In this document: piece by piece, positions 18,177 through 27,911 of the stretch | Layout of the letters: the number at the start of each line of letters is the position of its first letter | Position numbering within the stretch: position 1 is the stretch's first letter | Origin: Paenibacillus baekrokdamisoli | GTDB lineage: Bacteria > Bacillota > Bacilli > Paenibacillales > Paenibacillaceae | Direction: 5' to 3' | DNA: 64,000 nt | Assembly (NCBI RefSeq): GCF_003945345.1 | Contig: NZ_AP019308.1 | Coordinates: 1,116,001 to 1,180,000, forward strand | The notes under the pieces: generated by a model | What the model was told of the DNA's origin: nothing | The model's input: the letters and a program-made list of their open reading frames with translations, nothing else | Databases searched by the model: none | Program-made: the position numbers and the translations under genes

Positions 18177-20225
18177 ATGAAACTGAATCAAATACCGGTT
18201 CGGCAGATGAAAGGCGTGAGCGCTCAGAAAGAACAGGAGCTTCACGCCTTTGGCATTCATACGATTGCGGATCTACTGGACTATTTTCCTTTTCGATATG
18301 AGGATTATCGCGTTAGAGGGCTAGCAGAAACGAAAAGCGGGGAAAAAGGGACTGTTCAAGGAACGATTGTTGGAAATCCGATCTTGCAGAGGTATGGACG
18401 CGCCAAAACACGACTAACTTGCAAAGTGGCCGTTGATGGCATTTTGTTAACAGCTGTTTGGTTCAATCGGCATTTTCTGCAGGATCAACTGACGCCTAGC
18501 CGTGAGATTATTCTCACGGGTAAATGGGAGCAGCAGCGTCTTCAGCTCACCGTATCGAGCTCCGAGTTTCCAGACAGCGCATCAGCAAGGGCAGGCACGC
18601 TTCAGCCAGTATATTCTGTAGGTGGGAGCATTACACAGTCTTGGATACGTAAAATAATCGGGTTAGCGCTTCAGCAATATGGTGCGATGATGGAAGAGAT
18701 GCTGCCGGTAAGCCTAATAGATAAATATAAGCTAATGCCGCGCCGTGAGGCGGTTACTCGTATTCATCAGCCAGAAGATACGACAGAAGGACAAGCAGCA
18801 AGACGGAGACTCGTCTATGAGGAGCTCTTCTTATTCCAGCTGAAGCTGCAGGCTTATCGTTCTCTGAATCGTAAAAGGATGGATGGAACCGCTCATGTTG
18901 TGGATGCAGAGTCGATTCGGGTCTTTGTACGAACGCTGCCATTTGAGCTGACTGATTCCCAGAAGAAGGTCGTCAATGAAATACTAACTGATCTCCGTCA
19001 ACCTTATTGCATGAATCGGCTGCTGCAGGGTGACGTTGGCTCGGGGAAGACCGTAGTAGCAGCGATAGCACTCTTTGCTGCTGTAAAGGCAGGTTTTCAA
19101 GGAGCGCTTATGGTTCCTACAGAAATACTTGCCGAGCAGCATTTGCGCTCGTTACAAAAGCTGTTTGCGGCTGCAGGATTGGAAGTAGGGCTATTAACTG
19201 GCAGCATGGGCGAGCGCAAAAGGCGTGATGTTCTGGCAGGATTGCAAATGGGACTGATTGACGTCATCGTTGGCACACATGCCATTATCCAAGAGGGTGT
19301 TAATTTTAGAAACTTAAGCCTTGTTGTAACGGATGAACAGCATCGATTTGGGGTTAATCAGCGCAGTATTCTTCGCCGCAAAGGATTGAATCCGGACGTC
19401 CTGACAATGACAGCAACACCTATCCCTAGGACGCTAGCGATTACGGCTTTTGGTGATTTGGATGTATCTACACTCCGTGAACGACCGCAAGGACGTAAGC
19501 CAATTAAGACCTACTGGGTTAAGCATGGCATGCTCGATCGTGTGCTTGGTTTTATTCGCCGAGAGGTAGATAATGGGCAGCAGGCGTATTTTATATGTCC
19601 ACTCATTGAAGAGTCGGAGAAGTTAGATGTTCAGAATGCAATCGATTTACATATTCAGATCCAGCAGGCTTTTCCTGATATGCGAGTAGGTTTGCTCCAT
19701 GGTCGATTATCGGCTTCTGAGAAAGATGAAACGATGGGGGCATTCGGTAGAAACGAAATTCATGTTCTTGTAGCGACTACGGTCGTTGAGGTCGGTGTGG
19801 ACGTCCCGAATGCAACGCTTATGATCGTCATGGACGCGGAACGATTCGGGTTATCTCAGCTGCATCAGCTAAGAGGGCGCGTTGGCCGAGGAGCGCATCA
19901 ATCCTATTGTGTCCTCATCGCGGATCCGAAGTCAGAGACAGGACGTGAGCGAATGAAGGTCATGACGGAGACAGAGGATGGCTTCGAGGTGGCAAGGCGA
20001 GATCTTGAGCTGCGCGGACCTGGTGATTTTTTTGGAACAAAGCAAAGTGGAGTTCCGGATTTCAAATTAGCTGATATGGCGGCGGATTTCGAAGTGCTGG
20101 AACAAGCACGAGAGGATGCTGCTGAACTAACGGCGAATGCTGATTTCTGGAAGGAAGCGGCTTATGCAAGGCTGAGAGAGATCCTGAAACAGGATCAACT
20201 TTTTCAAGGGGATTTATTGGACTAG
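18177..20225 (+). CDS. recG: ATP-dependent DNA helicase RecG
   Basis: The 682-residue fork-reversal helicase has an N-terminal wedge/OB domain (to about 250), Walker A GDVGSGKTVVAA, DEQH box (VVTDEQHRFG), motif III TMTATPIPRTL, and motif VI region QLRGRVGRGAHQSYC. It processes stalled forks and Holliday junctions. The start ATG has GTGAGGTTG upstream, 10 bp after fakB. In B. subtilis recG is followed by fapR-plsX; here the synteny breaks after recG. Confidence 0.97.
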   Translation: MKLNQIPVRQMKGVSAQKEQELHAFGIHTIADLLDYFPFRYEDYRVRGLAETKSGEKGTVQGTIVGNPILQRYGRAKTRLTCKVAVDGILLTAVWFNRHFLQDQLTPSREIILTGKWEQQRLQLTVSSSEFPDSASARAGTLQPVYSVGGSITQSWIRKIIGLALQQYGAMMEEMLPVSLIDKYKLMPRREAVTRIHQPEDTTEGQAARRRLVYEELFLFQLKLQAYRSLNRKRMDGTAHVVDAESIRVFVRTLPFELTDSQKKVVNEILTDLRQPYCMNRLLQGDVGSGKTVVAAIALFAAVKAGFQGALMVPTEILAEQHLRSLQKLFAAAGLEVGLLTGSMGERKRRDVLAGLQMGLIDVIVGTHAIIQEGVNFRNLSLVVTDEQHRFGVNQRSILRRKGLNPDVLTMTATPIPRTLAITAFGDLDVSTLRERPQGRKPIKTYWVKHGMLDRVLGFIRREVDNGQQAYFICPLIEESEKLDVQNAIDLHIQIQQAFPDMRVGLLHGRLSASEKDETMGAFGRNEIHVLVATTVVEVGVDVPNATLMIVMDAERFGLSQLHQLRGRVGRGAHQSYCVLIADPKSETGRERMKVMTETEDGFEVARRDLELRGPGDFFGTKQSGVPDFKLADMAADFEVLEQAREDAAELTANADFWKEAAYARLREILKQDQLFQGDLLD

Positions 20226-20247
20226 TTTCTTTTCGGGGAATCATCGG

Positions 20248-20256
20248 CATATAGTA
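20248..20256 (+). promoter_or_regulatory. SigK-like -10 element upstream of the SpoVIF-like gene
   Basis: CATATAGTA matches the sporulation sigma-K -10 pattern CATAnnnTA. No clear -35 AC element was found at the expected distance, so this is tentative. It lies 45 bp before the start of the SpoVIF-like gene. Confidence 0.3.
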
Positions 20257-20300
20257 CAACGGATGGTGTTCAAAAGCCAATACGGAGGTGCTGAGCCGAT

Positions 20301-20588
20301 ATGAGTTACACGAAATTTGGAATTAAGCCGGAGTTTGTTGAACGTGTGAAGTACAAGATGAAGAACCCCGTCACGAAGGATCGGATCAAACAAGTGACGA
20401 ATGGATTAACCAAATATGATTTGCAGGATCGCGTAAAGGTGAAAAAGCTCATTCGAACGTCAGCAAGTATTTTGCAGGAAAATTTGACGGAATCTTCGGA
20501 AGATAAGCTCATCCAGTTCGTGCTAGCACAGCGAATTGATCCGAACAATACGCTGCATTTAATTAAATTATGGGCGATGTTCCGCTAA
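20301..20588 (+). CDS. Stage VI sporulation protein F-like protein
   Basis: The 95-residue, basic, helical protein has the pattern DLQDRVKVKKLIRTSASIL followed by SEDKLIQFVL, resembling the core of SpoVIF (B. subtilis YjcC), a late mother-cell protein needed for coat assembly and spore resistance. The N-terminal 30 residues differ from B. subtilis, as I recall is common in Paenibacillus. The ATG is preceded by GGAGGTG. A terminator follows at 20606. Identity rests on recalled family features; a profile search would settle it. Confidence 0.65.
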   Translation: MSYTKFGIKPEFVERVKYKMKNPVTKDRIKQVTNGLTKYDLQDRVKVKKLIRTSASILQENLTESSEDKLIQFVLAQRIDPNNTLHLIKLWAMFR

Positions 20589-20605
20589 TTAATTTTAATA
20601 ATAAA

Positions 20606-20646
20606 GACCAGTCAGAACACGAAATAATGTGTTAGACTGGTTTTTG
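20606..20646 (+). terminator. Terminator after the SpoVIF-like gene
   Basis: ACCAGTC (20607-20613) pairs with GACTGGT (20635-20641), and AACAC with GTGTT inside it, with a small bulge; five T follow. Confidence 0.8.
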
Positions 20647-20683
20647 TTATGTTATATGATGCCGTTAGGTCACGAAAACAAAA

Positions 20684-20812
20684 GCGAAGCGGACGGAATC
20701 GTTCTGAAGAAGCGACAGCGTTCGCCTTTGTCTCCCGATTTCTACCCCTAAAGGATAGAATCAAGAAATAGGGAGACAACAGCGATCGTAAGAATGATCC
20801 GTTCGCGCAGCG
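20684..20812. repeat. Imperfect inverted-repeat element
   Basis: The outer arms around CGGACGGAATCGTTCT and AGAATGATCCGTTCG, and the inner arms TTTGTCTCCCGATTTCT and AGAAATAGGGAGACAA, are complementary with a few bulges, giving a long stem of about 130 bases. The centre (20738-20765) can form a second small hairpin. It contains no reading frame. It fills most of the gap between the SpoVIF-like gene and the SRAP gene. It may be one copy of a dispersed intergenic repeat; only one copy is in this window. Confidence 0.7.
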
Positions 20813-20860
20813 GGCTTCTCCGCACCATGCTTCGTACGCTCATAAATATCGTTTTAATGC

Positions 20861-21541
20861 CTAGTTATCTAAACGAATGGGTTCGATACATGCAGCGTTA
20901 TCATTTGCAACATTTCCTACAGCTGCCGCAACCGGGTATGCCTCAAGCAGCTGAGCAGGGAATGGCTTGAGTAAAGCATTCAAGTGCTGCTGGTCCTGTA
21001 ACGAACGATCTAACCATATCGTTTCATTCTCTTGGCTCAATATGACAGGCATTCGGTTATGGATGGGTAGCATTAATTCATTTGGTTCTGTAGTGAGGAT
21101 TGTACAAGTGCTTAGTTTATGGCCCTCTGGTGTTAACCAAGTATCATATAAGCCAGCCATACTAAAGAGGCTTCGGTCCCGTAGTGTGATTCGCATCGGT
21201 TGTTTTCCAACCTCATCTTTGCGCCATTCATAAAAGCCATCCGCAGGAATGATGCAGCGTTTCCGCCGAATAAGCTGTTTGAATGCAGGCTTGTCCCATA
21301 CCGTTTCTGAGCGGGCATTGAGCATCTTGTTACTGATCTTCGGATCATCAGCCCACGAGGGAACAAGTCCCCATTTTAACTCGCCTAGCTTATTCTTCTC
21401 TCCATCACTGATAATGGCCATTATCATTTGACCTGGGGCAACATTATATTTGGGCTTATGGAAAGGAACAGTCGTTTCTCCAATCCAGTAGCGAAGCATG
21501 AGTTCCTCAAGGGATACTGTAATTGTATATCTGCCACACAT
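20861..21541 (-). CDS. SRAP-domain abasic-site processing protein (YedK/HMCES family)
   Basis: The 226-residue protein begins MCGRYTI: after removal of Met the Cys2 is the catalytic residue that crosslinks to abasic sites in single-stranded DNA. Other family signatures are YNVAPGQ, LKWGLVPSWA, NARSETV, CIIPADGFYEW and HNRMPV. The start was set at the ATG giving Met-Cys (complement of 21539-21541), since an upstream extension would block Cys2 exposure; AAGGA lies upstream. It stands alone, convergent with the SpoVIF-like gene. Confidence 0.93.
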   Translation of the reverse strand: MCGRYTITVSLEELMLRYWIGETTVPFHKPKYNVAPGQMIMAIISDGEKNKLGELKWGLVPSWADDPKISNKMLNARSETVWDKPAFKQLIRRKRCIIPADGFYEWRKDEVGKQPMRITLRDRSLFSMAGLYDTWLTPEGHKLSTCTILTTEPNELMLPIHNRMPVILSQENETIWLDRSLQDQQHLNALLKPFPAQLLEAYPVAAAVGNVANDNAACIEPIRLDN

Positions 21542-21709
21542 GATAATCACATATCCTTCCCAGACTTGTCTTGGCTCCATTATACAATGACGAATGGGAA
21601 GCAAAAAGCGCTATTGTCCTTTTTTTCATATGGAATAGAGGTGGGTGAGGGCTAACCATTGTTAGGCTTGCCCATACTGAATCTATATGGGTGTGAAGGA
21701 GAATGAGTC

Positions 21710-23008
21710 ATGCTGCGGAATTATGCATATTCAATCATCAAGTTTATCAAGAAAGGAATCAGAAGTATGGCGAAGCTTTCACATCAGCTGGTATTTCTGT
21801 GGACTAACAAACGGCGTGCTCACACTGCATCCGACCGATTGTCTGGAGATACGCTACCACTAGAGCTTCGTGTAGAGTCGGTTCAAGAGCTTGCCGCTCT
21901 GTATGCCTCTGAAGCTTCTTCTAAGGATGTACTTGGGGTTCAGCCAACGGATGACCTTGAGCGTTCGCTTATCTATCGAATCGAGCTTGAAACAGAGAAA
22001 GGAAATCGCAACAATGTAACGAGAACGGAAGCTTATCGTGCGTTGTATTTTCGTTGTCCAGAGCTTCATTGGTCGCTGCTGGCACATGTTGTGTCGCGAA
22101 ACGGCGGATGGAACATGACAGATTTAAAAGGGGAGCTCCACCCGCGTTTGCTGCCAGCCGATCAAAGAGAAGCCATCTTTCTCCTCCTTGAGAGGGCGAA
22201 TGCACTCATTTTTCAAGATGCTTATCCTCAATTGTTGTTGTATGAAGCAGGGAAGAAAGCAAGGCGAGATCTTTCTCATTTGCTGCCAGCCTTCGGTGTA
22301 TCACGATTTATGAACCCAGTGTGGTCACAATTTGTAAAGCGAGGAGATTCAGCCCTTCTAACAACAGCGCTTATTGTGAATGAGCAGCATGTCATCGAAG
22401 GCAGAATCGTACAGGACCCCTACTATAAAGAGCATGTACTGGAAAAATTCATGTTTAAGCTGCAAGCACCGCTTCAAACTAACGCAGTCGTGATGCCATA
22501 TGGATCGCAGATGGCTGGAGATATGAAGCTGGCAGGTCTTGTCTTGGAGGATTTCACTAATCTTCAAGAACGAATTGAGTTTGGCAAGAGGCTCTATGCC
22601 ATTTTGTTTGGGGTACGTGAAGTGAGGGATGGTGCGCTTTCGTTCGTTCGTGCTGTTCATCATACAGGCTCCCGTGCGGATTATGCGCCACACCTTTTCA
22701 TGAAGCAGCAAGCACGAATGAGCAAGCAAGCATCGTATAAGCAAAGGTTGTCGGGATGTCGACTCATGAAAGGGGCAATGCCGCTATATAGTCCAGAGTT
22801 ATGCGGAGCTTGGAAGGATGTTCCGGTCAAGGCTGTATCAGGAGGGGATTGGTTCACAGATTGGGAAGAGGTCCAACCTTACTTTAAAGCTTTGCCGCTG
22901 CCGTCGGTTTTTGAAATTACGAATGAGCACTGCTTCATCTTGAATAAGATCGAGCTTGCTGTAATCGCAGGTCAACAATTAGGGGGCACGAACAAAAAGA
23001 AGCGTTGA
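21710..23008 (+). CDS. DUF2515 family protein (YppC-like)
   Basis: The 432-residue protein carries the DUF2515 hallmark stretch: YRIELETEKGNRNNVTRTEA and the following HWSLLAHVVSRNGGWNMTDL. The family is known from B. subtilis YppC and other Bacilli, with no established function. There is no signal peptide or clear membrane segment; an N-terminal basic stretch precedes the domain. Start ATG has AAGGAGA upstream. The C-terminus is lysine/arginine rich. It is divergent from the SRAP gene and convergent with the mtn cluster, so it probably forms its own transcript. Confidence 0.85.
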   Translation: MLRNYAYSIIKFIKKGIRSMAKLSHQLVFLWTNKRRAHTASDRLSGDTLPLELRVESVQELAALYASEASSKDVLGVQPTDDLERSLIYRIELETEKGNRNNVTRTEAYRALYFRCPELHWSLLAHVVSRNGGWNMTDLKGELHPRLLPADQREAIFLLLERANALIFQDAYPQLLLYEAGKKARRDLSHLLPAFGVSRFMNPVWSQFVKRGDSALLTTALIVNEQHVIEGRIVQDPYYKEHVLEKFMFKLQAPLQTNAVVMPYGSQMAGDMKLAGLVLEDFTNLQERIEFGKRLYAILFGVREVRDGALSFVRAVHHTGSRADYAPHLFMKQQARMSKQASYKQRLSGCRLMKGAMPLYSPELCGAWKDVPVKAVSGGDWFTDWEEVQPYFKALPLPSVFEITNEHCFILNKIELAVIAGQQLGGTNKKKR

Positions 23009-23009
23009 T

Positions 23010-23052
23010 AAAAAAAGGCAATCTTGAACGCTGCTACACGTTCTCGACTGCC
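23010..23052 (-). terminator. Terminator of the pro-mtn operon
   Basis: Read on the minus strand, GGCAGTC pairs with GATTGCC and GAACG with CGTTC across a 2-by-2 internal loop, followed by seven T. It is 47 bp past the mtnB stop and may also act on the convergent DUF2515 transcript. Confidence 0.8.
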
Positions 23053-23098
23053 GTTTGTCCGAGCATAAATACATATACTACACATAAATATACAATCA

Positions 23099-23749
23099 TT
23101 AAGCTTTGCGATTCAGAAGCTCCCAACGATATACGTATTCGAAAAGGAATTCAAAGGCTTCTAAATGGCGCTTAGCTTCAAAGGCGTTTGCCCCCCAAGC
23201 ATAGATACCATGCTTCCGAAGCATGATGCCGGGAATACGGGGATCAAGGCGTTCGGTTACTTCTGGAACAATACTTGGAATATGCGCGAAATTCGAGACA
23301 ATGGGAATATCGATATGGGCTTCTTCATCCCAAATATTGAAAGCTTTGATAAGCTCCACACCATCAACAGGAATCGATTTGCGCTCCCAGAACAGCTCAG
23401 AAACAAGGCTGTTAAAAACCGTATGGATATGAAAGATAGCACCGCAGCCTGTTTGACGGTAGATCTCGCAGTGAATTAAAGTTTCCGCAGAGGGCTTCAG
23501 CTTAGTCAGCTCGCTTGGCTTTCCATCCTGATCGACGAATAGAAAATCCTCAGGTGTTGAGAGTGACTTATCCTTGCCGCTTGCGGTGATAGCAAAATCA
23601 AATTGTTCTGATGTGAAATCGCCAACGCGTATAGACAGGTTACCGCTAGTACCCGGAAACCAGCCGCGTGAGGCGAACAAGCTCTTCACTTCACTGAGCT
23701 CCGAAAGTACACTTTGCTTATCTTCTAATGAAATTTCCCCGAATGACAT
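23099..23749 (-). CDS. mtnB: Methylthioribulose-1-phosphate dehydratase
   Basis: The 216-residue class-II aldolase-fold enzyme dehydrates methylthioribulose-1-phosphate in methionine salvage. Zinc-binding histidines are in IFHIHTVFNS and near the C-terminus in MLRKHGIYAWG; the N-terminal GWFPGTSGNLSIR and ITASGKDKS are typical of the family. It lies 2 bp downstream of mtnX. In B. subtilis mtnD (acireductone dioxygenase) follows mtnB; here the operon ends at a terminator and mtnD is absent from the window. Confidence 0.94.
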   Translation of the reverse strand: MSFGEISLEDKQSVLSELSEVKSLFASRGWFPGTSGNLSIRVGDFTSEQFDFAITASGKDKSLSTPEDFLFVDQDGKPSELTKLKPSAETLIHCEIYRQTGCGAIFHIHTVFNSLVSELFWERKSIPVDGVELIKAFNIWDEEAHIDIPIVSNFAHIPSIVPEVTERLDPRIPGIMLRKHGIYAWGANAFEAKRHLEAFEFLFEYVYRWELLNRKA

Positions 23750-23751
23750 CG

Positions 23752-24450
23752 TTAATTCCCGGCCTCCTCTTGTTGTTTCATAACGTCAAGCACATCATGA
23801 AAGGTCTCAAATTCATAATAAGCTAGCCCAAGTTCCTTGCATTTCAAAGTAAGATGAGAGCGTGCAAAGACGATATCTGCGATCTTCGCCCCTTCAAAAT
23901 CAGTAACGCTATCGCCGATCAGAATTCGTGTATAGGTATCAGCTGGGAAACGACGAATAATGGATGTCTTGCACATTCCACATTCGTTCGTACAATCCCC
24001 CTCACAAGCATGTGGCCACGTAATCTCGATCTGCTCACTTGTGAAATCACTGCCGTTGCAGTAGATATGGTCTAACTCAATATCGAATGGTGCTAGCAGG
24101 GGGTAGACGAAGAAGTCAATCCCGCCGCTTGTGACGTAGAACTCAACGTCGTTCTTTGCACAGTAATCAAGTAAATCCGTGAAACCGGCACGAATGCGTG
24201 CGTTCTTAATGGCATATTCGATTACTTCTTGTTTCTTCGACGAAGGCAGAAGCTGGAATAACTCACCGACGCCTTGACGAATCGATTTGCGCTGACCCAC
24301 AATATCATTCACAATCGTTTCCCAGCCTGGTGGATTAAAGTGACGGATAATTGCAATGATGTTATCGTTCTCCGTAATTGTTCCGTCAAAATCACAAAAA
24401 ATGACGCGCTTTTTCTCGGTGTTAGATGTCGTTTGTGATTGCTCGGTCAT
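23752..24450 (-). CDS. mtnX: 2-hydroxy-3-keto-5-methylthiopentenyl-1-phosphate phosphatase
   Basis: The 232-residue HAD phosphatase makes acireductone from the MtnW product. Motif I is [14 protein letters not shown], motif II lies in VTSGG, and motif III is [13 protein letters not shown] cysteine-rich stretch ([13 protein letters not shown]) near the middle is typical of MtnX. Its start overlaps the mtnW stop by 4 bp. Length is normal. Confidence 0.94.
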   Translation of the reverse strand: MTEQSQTTSNTEKKRVIFCDFDGTITENDNIIAIIRHFNPPGWETIVNDIVGQRKSIRQGVGELFQLLPSSKKQEVIEYAIKNARIRAGFTDLLDYCAKNDVEFYVTSGGIDFFVYPLLAPFDIELDHIYCNGSDFTSEQIEITWPHACEGDCTNECGMCKTSIIRRFPADTYTRILIGDSVTDFEGAKIADIVFARSHLTLKCKELGLAYYEFETFHDVLDVMKQQEEAGN

Positions 24451-25679
24451 TCTTTGTACCCCCAGCTGTTTATCGCGGCTTGTAAAGCCTCGTTACCTGG
24501 CTGCGAAGCCGCCTCTGGTAATGAGATACCGGATAGAGTTGCAGTAATGGCTTGACGGAAAGCTTGTCCACCTGCCGCAGTACCGAGAGGATGGCCATGA
24601 ATACCGCCTCCAGCATTGACGACAACATCCTGCCCAAAATCCCGTAATATAAGCGGGACTAGACCCGGATGGATCCCAGCTGATGGAACAGGGAAGCTCG
24701 CTTTAACAGGCAGCGCAGGATCAATAAGAGCAGCTTGAACAGCAAGATTCTCTTCCTTAGGCATAACGACGGAGCCGTATGGAGAAGGGAAGAGGACGAG
24801 ATCAGCCCCAGCTAGACGCATTAGCTTGCCGAGCAGCAGGGGAGCTGCGATACCGTAATGTGGTGAAGGGTAAAAGGCGCCTGCAAGCGCGGGATGCGCG
24901 GCAATCGGCACTGAAATTTCAGGGTCGCTGCTTAATTCATGCAGCACATCATAGCCATAAGCAAGCACATTGAATAGTAGAGCGTTGGCGCCTGCTGCAA
25001 TAGCAAGCTTGGCATTCGCTGCTAGCTTCGACGTAGAGCCTGTGAGGTTAACGGCGTAAAGCAGCTTCTGGCCGGTCTCAGCCTGTGCTTGCTCTGCTGC
25101 TTCCATACAGGCTTCAACACGTTTTTCCAGTGGCGTGAGCGGGTTCTCGAACAGGATTTCGTCGTCTTTGATAAGATCAACTCCACCGAGTGCTTGACGG
25201 TAGAACTGTTCACGTAGATTTGGCAGATCATGTCCAATGACGGATTTGAAAATACTCATTAGCAGCGGACGCTGCTCAATACCCAGCAGCTCTCTGACGC
25301 CTGTTATACCGAATTTAGGACCCGGAAATGCAGAAACGAATGCAGGGGAGAAGTCTAGATCGAGCAGCTTGATTCGTCCGTCCATCGAGAGCTTGCCAAA
25401 TACAGTCACGAGCAGGGCAGGCAGGTCACGGCTAAAGTTGACATCTGGATAAGCAATAACAAGATCCGCATAACGTTCACCCGGTGCAGCATTCTCTGGC
25501 TCATATACCGTAACAGATAGTACACGGCCCAAATGTTTTTCCATCTCCGCTTTGCGCGCTTCTGGCAAGTCCGTCCAGCTGCCAACCGTTAGTCCTACAG
25601 CAATTCCTTGCGCCTTTTTATTGAAATCGGCTTTATCATCATGGCAGCGATAGGTTGCGATGCATACGGAATGACTCAT
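24447..25679 (-). CDS. mtnW: 2,3-diketo-5-methylthiopentyl-1-phosphate enolase (RuBisCO-like)
   Basis: The 410-residue RuBisCO-like protein enolises 2,3-diketo-5-methylthiopentyl-1-phosphate. The carbamylated lysine and metal ligands are in [10 protein letters not shown] (Lys171, Asp173, Glu174). Phosphate-binding regions are SAGIHPG and [12 protein letters not shown]. It lacks RuBisCO's loop-6 sequence, as expected for the salvage enzyme. The start overlaps the proC stop (ATGA), so it is translationally coupled to proline synthesis rather than preceded by its own leader. Confidence 0.94.
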   Translation of the reverse strand: MSHSVCIATYRCHDDKADFNKKAQGIAVGLTVGSWTDLPEARKAEMEKHLGRVLSVTVYEPENAAPGERYADLVIAYPDVNFSRDLPALLVTVFGKLSMDGRIKLLDLDFSPAFVSAFPGPKFGITGVRELLGIEQRPLLMSIFKSVIGHDLPNLREQFYRQALGGVDLIKDDEILFENPLTPLEKRVEACMEAAEQAQAETGQKLLYAVNLTGSTSKLAANAKLAIAAGANALLFNVLAYGYDVLHELSSDPEISVPIAAHPALAGAFYPSPHYGIAAPLLLGKLMRLAGADLVLFPSPYGSVVMPKEENLAVQAALIDPALPVKASFPVPSAGIHPGLVPLILRDFGQDVVVNAGGGIHGHPLGTAAGGQAFRQAITATLSGISLPEAASQPGNEALQAAINSWGYKE

Positions 25680-26557
25680 GATTTCGCACTCCTTTCAATT
25701 TCAGCTCCCATTTCACCAGCTCGTTCTGCTGCGCGACCAATAGCTGTAATGATTGCTTTGGAAAAGTGATGAGAATCAAGGGTTTCAATCGCAGCTTGCG
25801 TCGTGCCGCCAGGAGAGGTTACTTTGCGCCTCAAGTCAGCCGGATTCTCGTTAGTAGCCTTCACCATATGAGCAGCACCAAGTACGGTTTGTATCGTCAG
25901 ATCGCGAGCTGTGTCCTCTGATAATCCGAGTCCGCGACCTGCTTCGATCATCGCTTCCATCAAGTAGTAGACATAAGCCGGACCACTTCCAGATACGCCA
26001 GTTACAACATCAAGCAGGGGTTCTTCGACGATAGCTGTCAATCCAATCGACTGCAGAAGCTGCTCCGCAAGCAAACGCTGCGCCTCGGTGACAGAGCTTG
26101 AGAAGCTAATTCCTGTTGCACCTAATCCGATTGTGCTTGATGTGTTAGGCATGGTACGGATAATGGCATTCTGTTGATTAAGCAAAGCTGTAATTGTATC
26201 TATAGAAAGTCCTGCAACTAAGGATATTAGAAGCTGGTGCGGCTTAATAAGGCCGCGAAGCTGTTTGAGAGCTGTCGCTGCATCCTTGGGTTTCATCGCG
26301 AGAAAAATAATATCTGCCTCATGAAGCGTGCTCAGCTTCGATTGATCGTCGGCTGCAGCTCGAATACCGTAACGGGTAGTCAGCTCATCCAGCCGTGTCA
26401 CATTTTGCCGATTCATGACACTGATTTGTCCGGGTTCGGTTAATCCACGGTCCAATATTCCGCGTACGAACGCCTCTGCCATGGACCCTGCGCCGTAAAA
26501 GCACAAACGGAGGGAGCTGATTTCTGGCATAACGCCAGATGCTGAGAGTTGAGTCAT
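25676..26557 (-). CDS. proC: Pyrroline-5-carboxylate reductase
   Basis: The 293-residue NAD(P)H-dependent enzyme makes proline from pyrroline-5-carboxylate. The Rossmann motif is [15 protein letters not shown]; the substrate region includes [18 protein letters not shown] and the C-terminal [17 protein letters not shown] precedes the ATG at 26557; the N-terminal ~15 residues before the Rossmann fold are longer than usual, and an ATG at 26530 is an alternative. It lies 61 bp downstream of proA and overlaps mtnW by 4 bp. Confidence 0.95.
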   Translation of the reverse strand: MTQLSASGVMPEISSLRLCFYGAGSMAEAFVRGILDRGLTEPGQISVMNRQNVTRLDELTTRYGIRAAADDQSKLSTLHEADIIFLAMKPKDAATALKQLRGLIKPHQLLISLVAGLSIDTITALLNQQNAIIRTMPNTSSTIGLGATGISFSSSVTEAQRLLAEQLLQSIGLTAIVEEPLLDVVTGVSGSGPAYVYYLMEAMIEAGRGLGLSEDTARDLTIQTVLGAAHMVKATNENPADLRRKVTSPGGTTQAAIETLDSHHFSKAIITAIGRAAERAGEMGAEIERSAKS

Positions 26558-26618
26558 AATGAATTTTACCTCCTAAATTACATATGAAATAATCTTGAAA
26601 CTCTAACTTGCGCAGCTA

Positions 26619-27866
26619 TTAACCACGGATTTGCCCATTGCCGTATACTCTGAATTTTGTTGAAGTAAGAGCAGGGAGCCCCATTGGTCCGCGTGCATGC
26701 AGTTTCTGTGTACTGATACCAATCTCAGCACCGAATCCGAATTCAAATCCGTCCGTAAAGCGAGTAGAAGCATTATGGTACACAGCCGCAGCATCAACCT
26801 CCTGCAGGAAACGTTCGGCGTTTGCCTTGTCCTCGGTGACAATACATTCGGAATGCATGGTTCCGAACTTGCGAATATGATCAAGCGCCTCATCGAGGTT
26901 AGCGACGACGCGAACATTCAAAATATAATCATTATATTCGGTAGCAAAATCCTCATCTGTGACAGGTTTTGCTTCTGAAACCAGCTCAAGCGTCCGTGGG
27001 CACCCTCTGAGCTCAACATTTGCAGCTAGGAAACGATCTGCAATCACTCGAAGGTGAATCGCAGCGAAATCCTCATGAATGAGAAGCGTCTCCATCGAAT
27101 TACAAACGGAAGGTCTTTGGACTCTTGCGTTAAAAGCAATATCCGAAGCCATTACAGCATCCGCACTAGCATCGATAAACGTATGGCAGATGCCAGCTCC
27201 TGTTTCAATGACCGGAACCGTTGCATTCTCCACAACATTACGGATGAGAGATGCGCCGCCTCGTGGAATAATCACGTCAAGCAGTCCGTTAAGTTTGAGC
27301 ATCTCATCGACGGAGGATCGGCTTGGATCTTCGATTAATTGCAGCGCATCGGGTGGAAGATCAGTCTCGGCAAGTGCTTCACGTAAGACTTCTACAATGC
27401 GGCGGTTAGATTCAAGAGCAGCGGAACCCCCGCGTAGAACGATTGCATTCCCTGTCTTTAGGCATAAACCCGCAGCATCCACAGTTACGTTAGGACGAGC
27501 CTCGTAGATCATGCCAATAACACCAAGCGGCACCGATATCTTCTCGACACGAAGTCCATTCGGGCGATCGAAAGTCTCCATAAGAAGACCGACAGGGTCT
27601 GGCAAAAGCACGACTTCCCGCAAGCCTTCTGCGATATCATTAATTCGTTTCTGTGTTAGTGTCAAACGATCTAGCATGGATTCGCTAGTTCCATTCTCAC
27701 GACCGCGTTTAATATCCAGTTCATTCGCAGCGACGATGGAAACATGTTCTTTCGTTAAGGCTTGGGCCATATGCAGAAGGGCATGATTCTTCTGTTCTGT
27801 TGTCAAACGACTCATTGTGGTAGCAGTTTGCTTAGCAAGAGATGCCTTGTCACGTACTTCACTCAT
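26619..27866 (-). CDS. proA: Gamma-glutamyl phosphate reductase
   Basis: The 415-residue NADPH-dependent enzyme reduces glutamyl-5-phosphate to the semialdehyde. The active-site cysteine lies in RPSVCNSMETLL; the end carries FGFGAEIGISTQKLHARGPM. ATG at 27866 with TGGAGAG upstream gives the standard N-terminus (MSEVRDKASLAKQ); the open frame upstream is discounted. It follows proB in a proBAC operon. Confidence 0.96.
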   Translation of the reverse strand: MSEVRDKASLAKQTATTMSRLTTEQKNHALLHMAQALTKEHVSIVAANELDIKRGRENGTSESMLDRLTLTQKRINDIAEGLREVVLLPDPVGLLMETFDRPNGLRVEKISVPLGVIGMIYEARPNVTVDAAGLCLKTGNAIVLRGGSAALESNRRIVEVLREALAETDLPPDALQLIEDPSRSSVDEMLKLNGLLDVIIPRGGASLIRNVVENATVPVIETGAGICHTFIDASADAVMASDIAFNARVQRPSVCNSMETLLIHEDFAAIHLRVIADRFLAANVELRGCPRTLELVSEAKPVTDEDFATEYNDYILNVRVVANLDEALDHIRKFGTMHSECIVTEDKANAERFLQEVDAAAVYHNASTRFTDGFEFGFGAEIGISTQKLHARGPMGLPALTSTKFRVYGNGQIRG

Positions 27867-27911
27867 TGATAATCTCTCCAATCTATAATTGTATATCTCA
27901 CACTTCATTGC

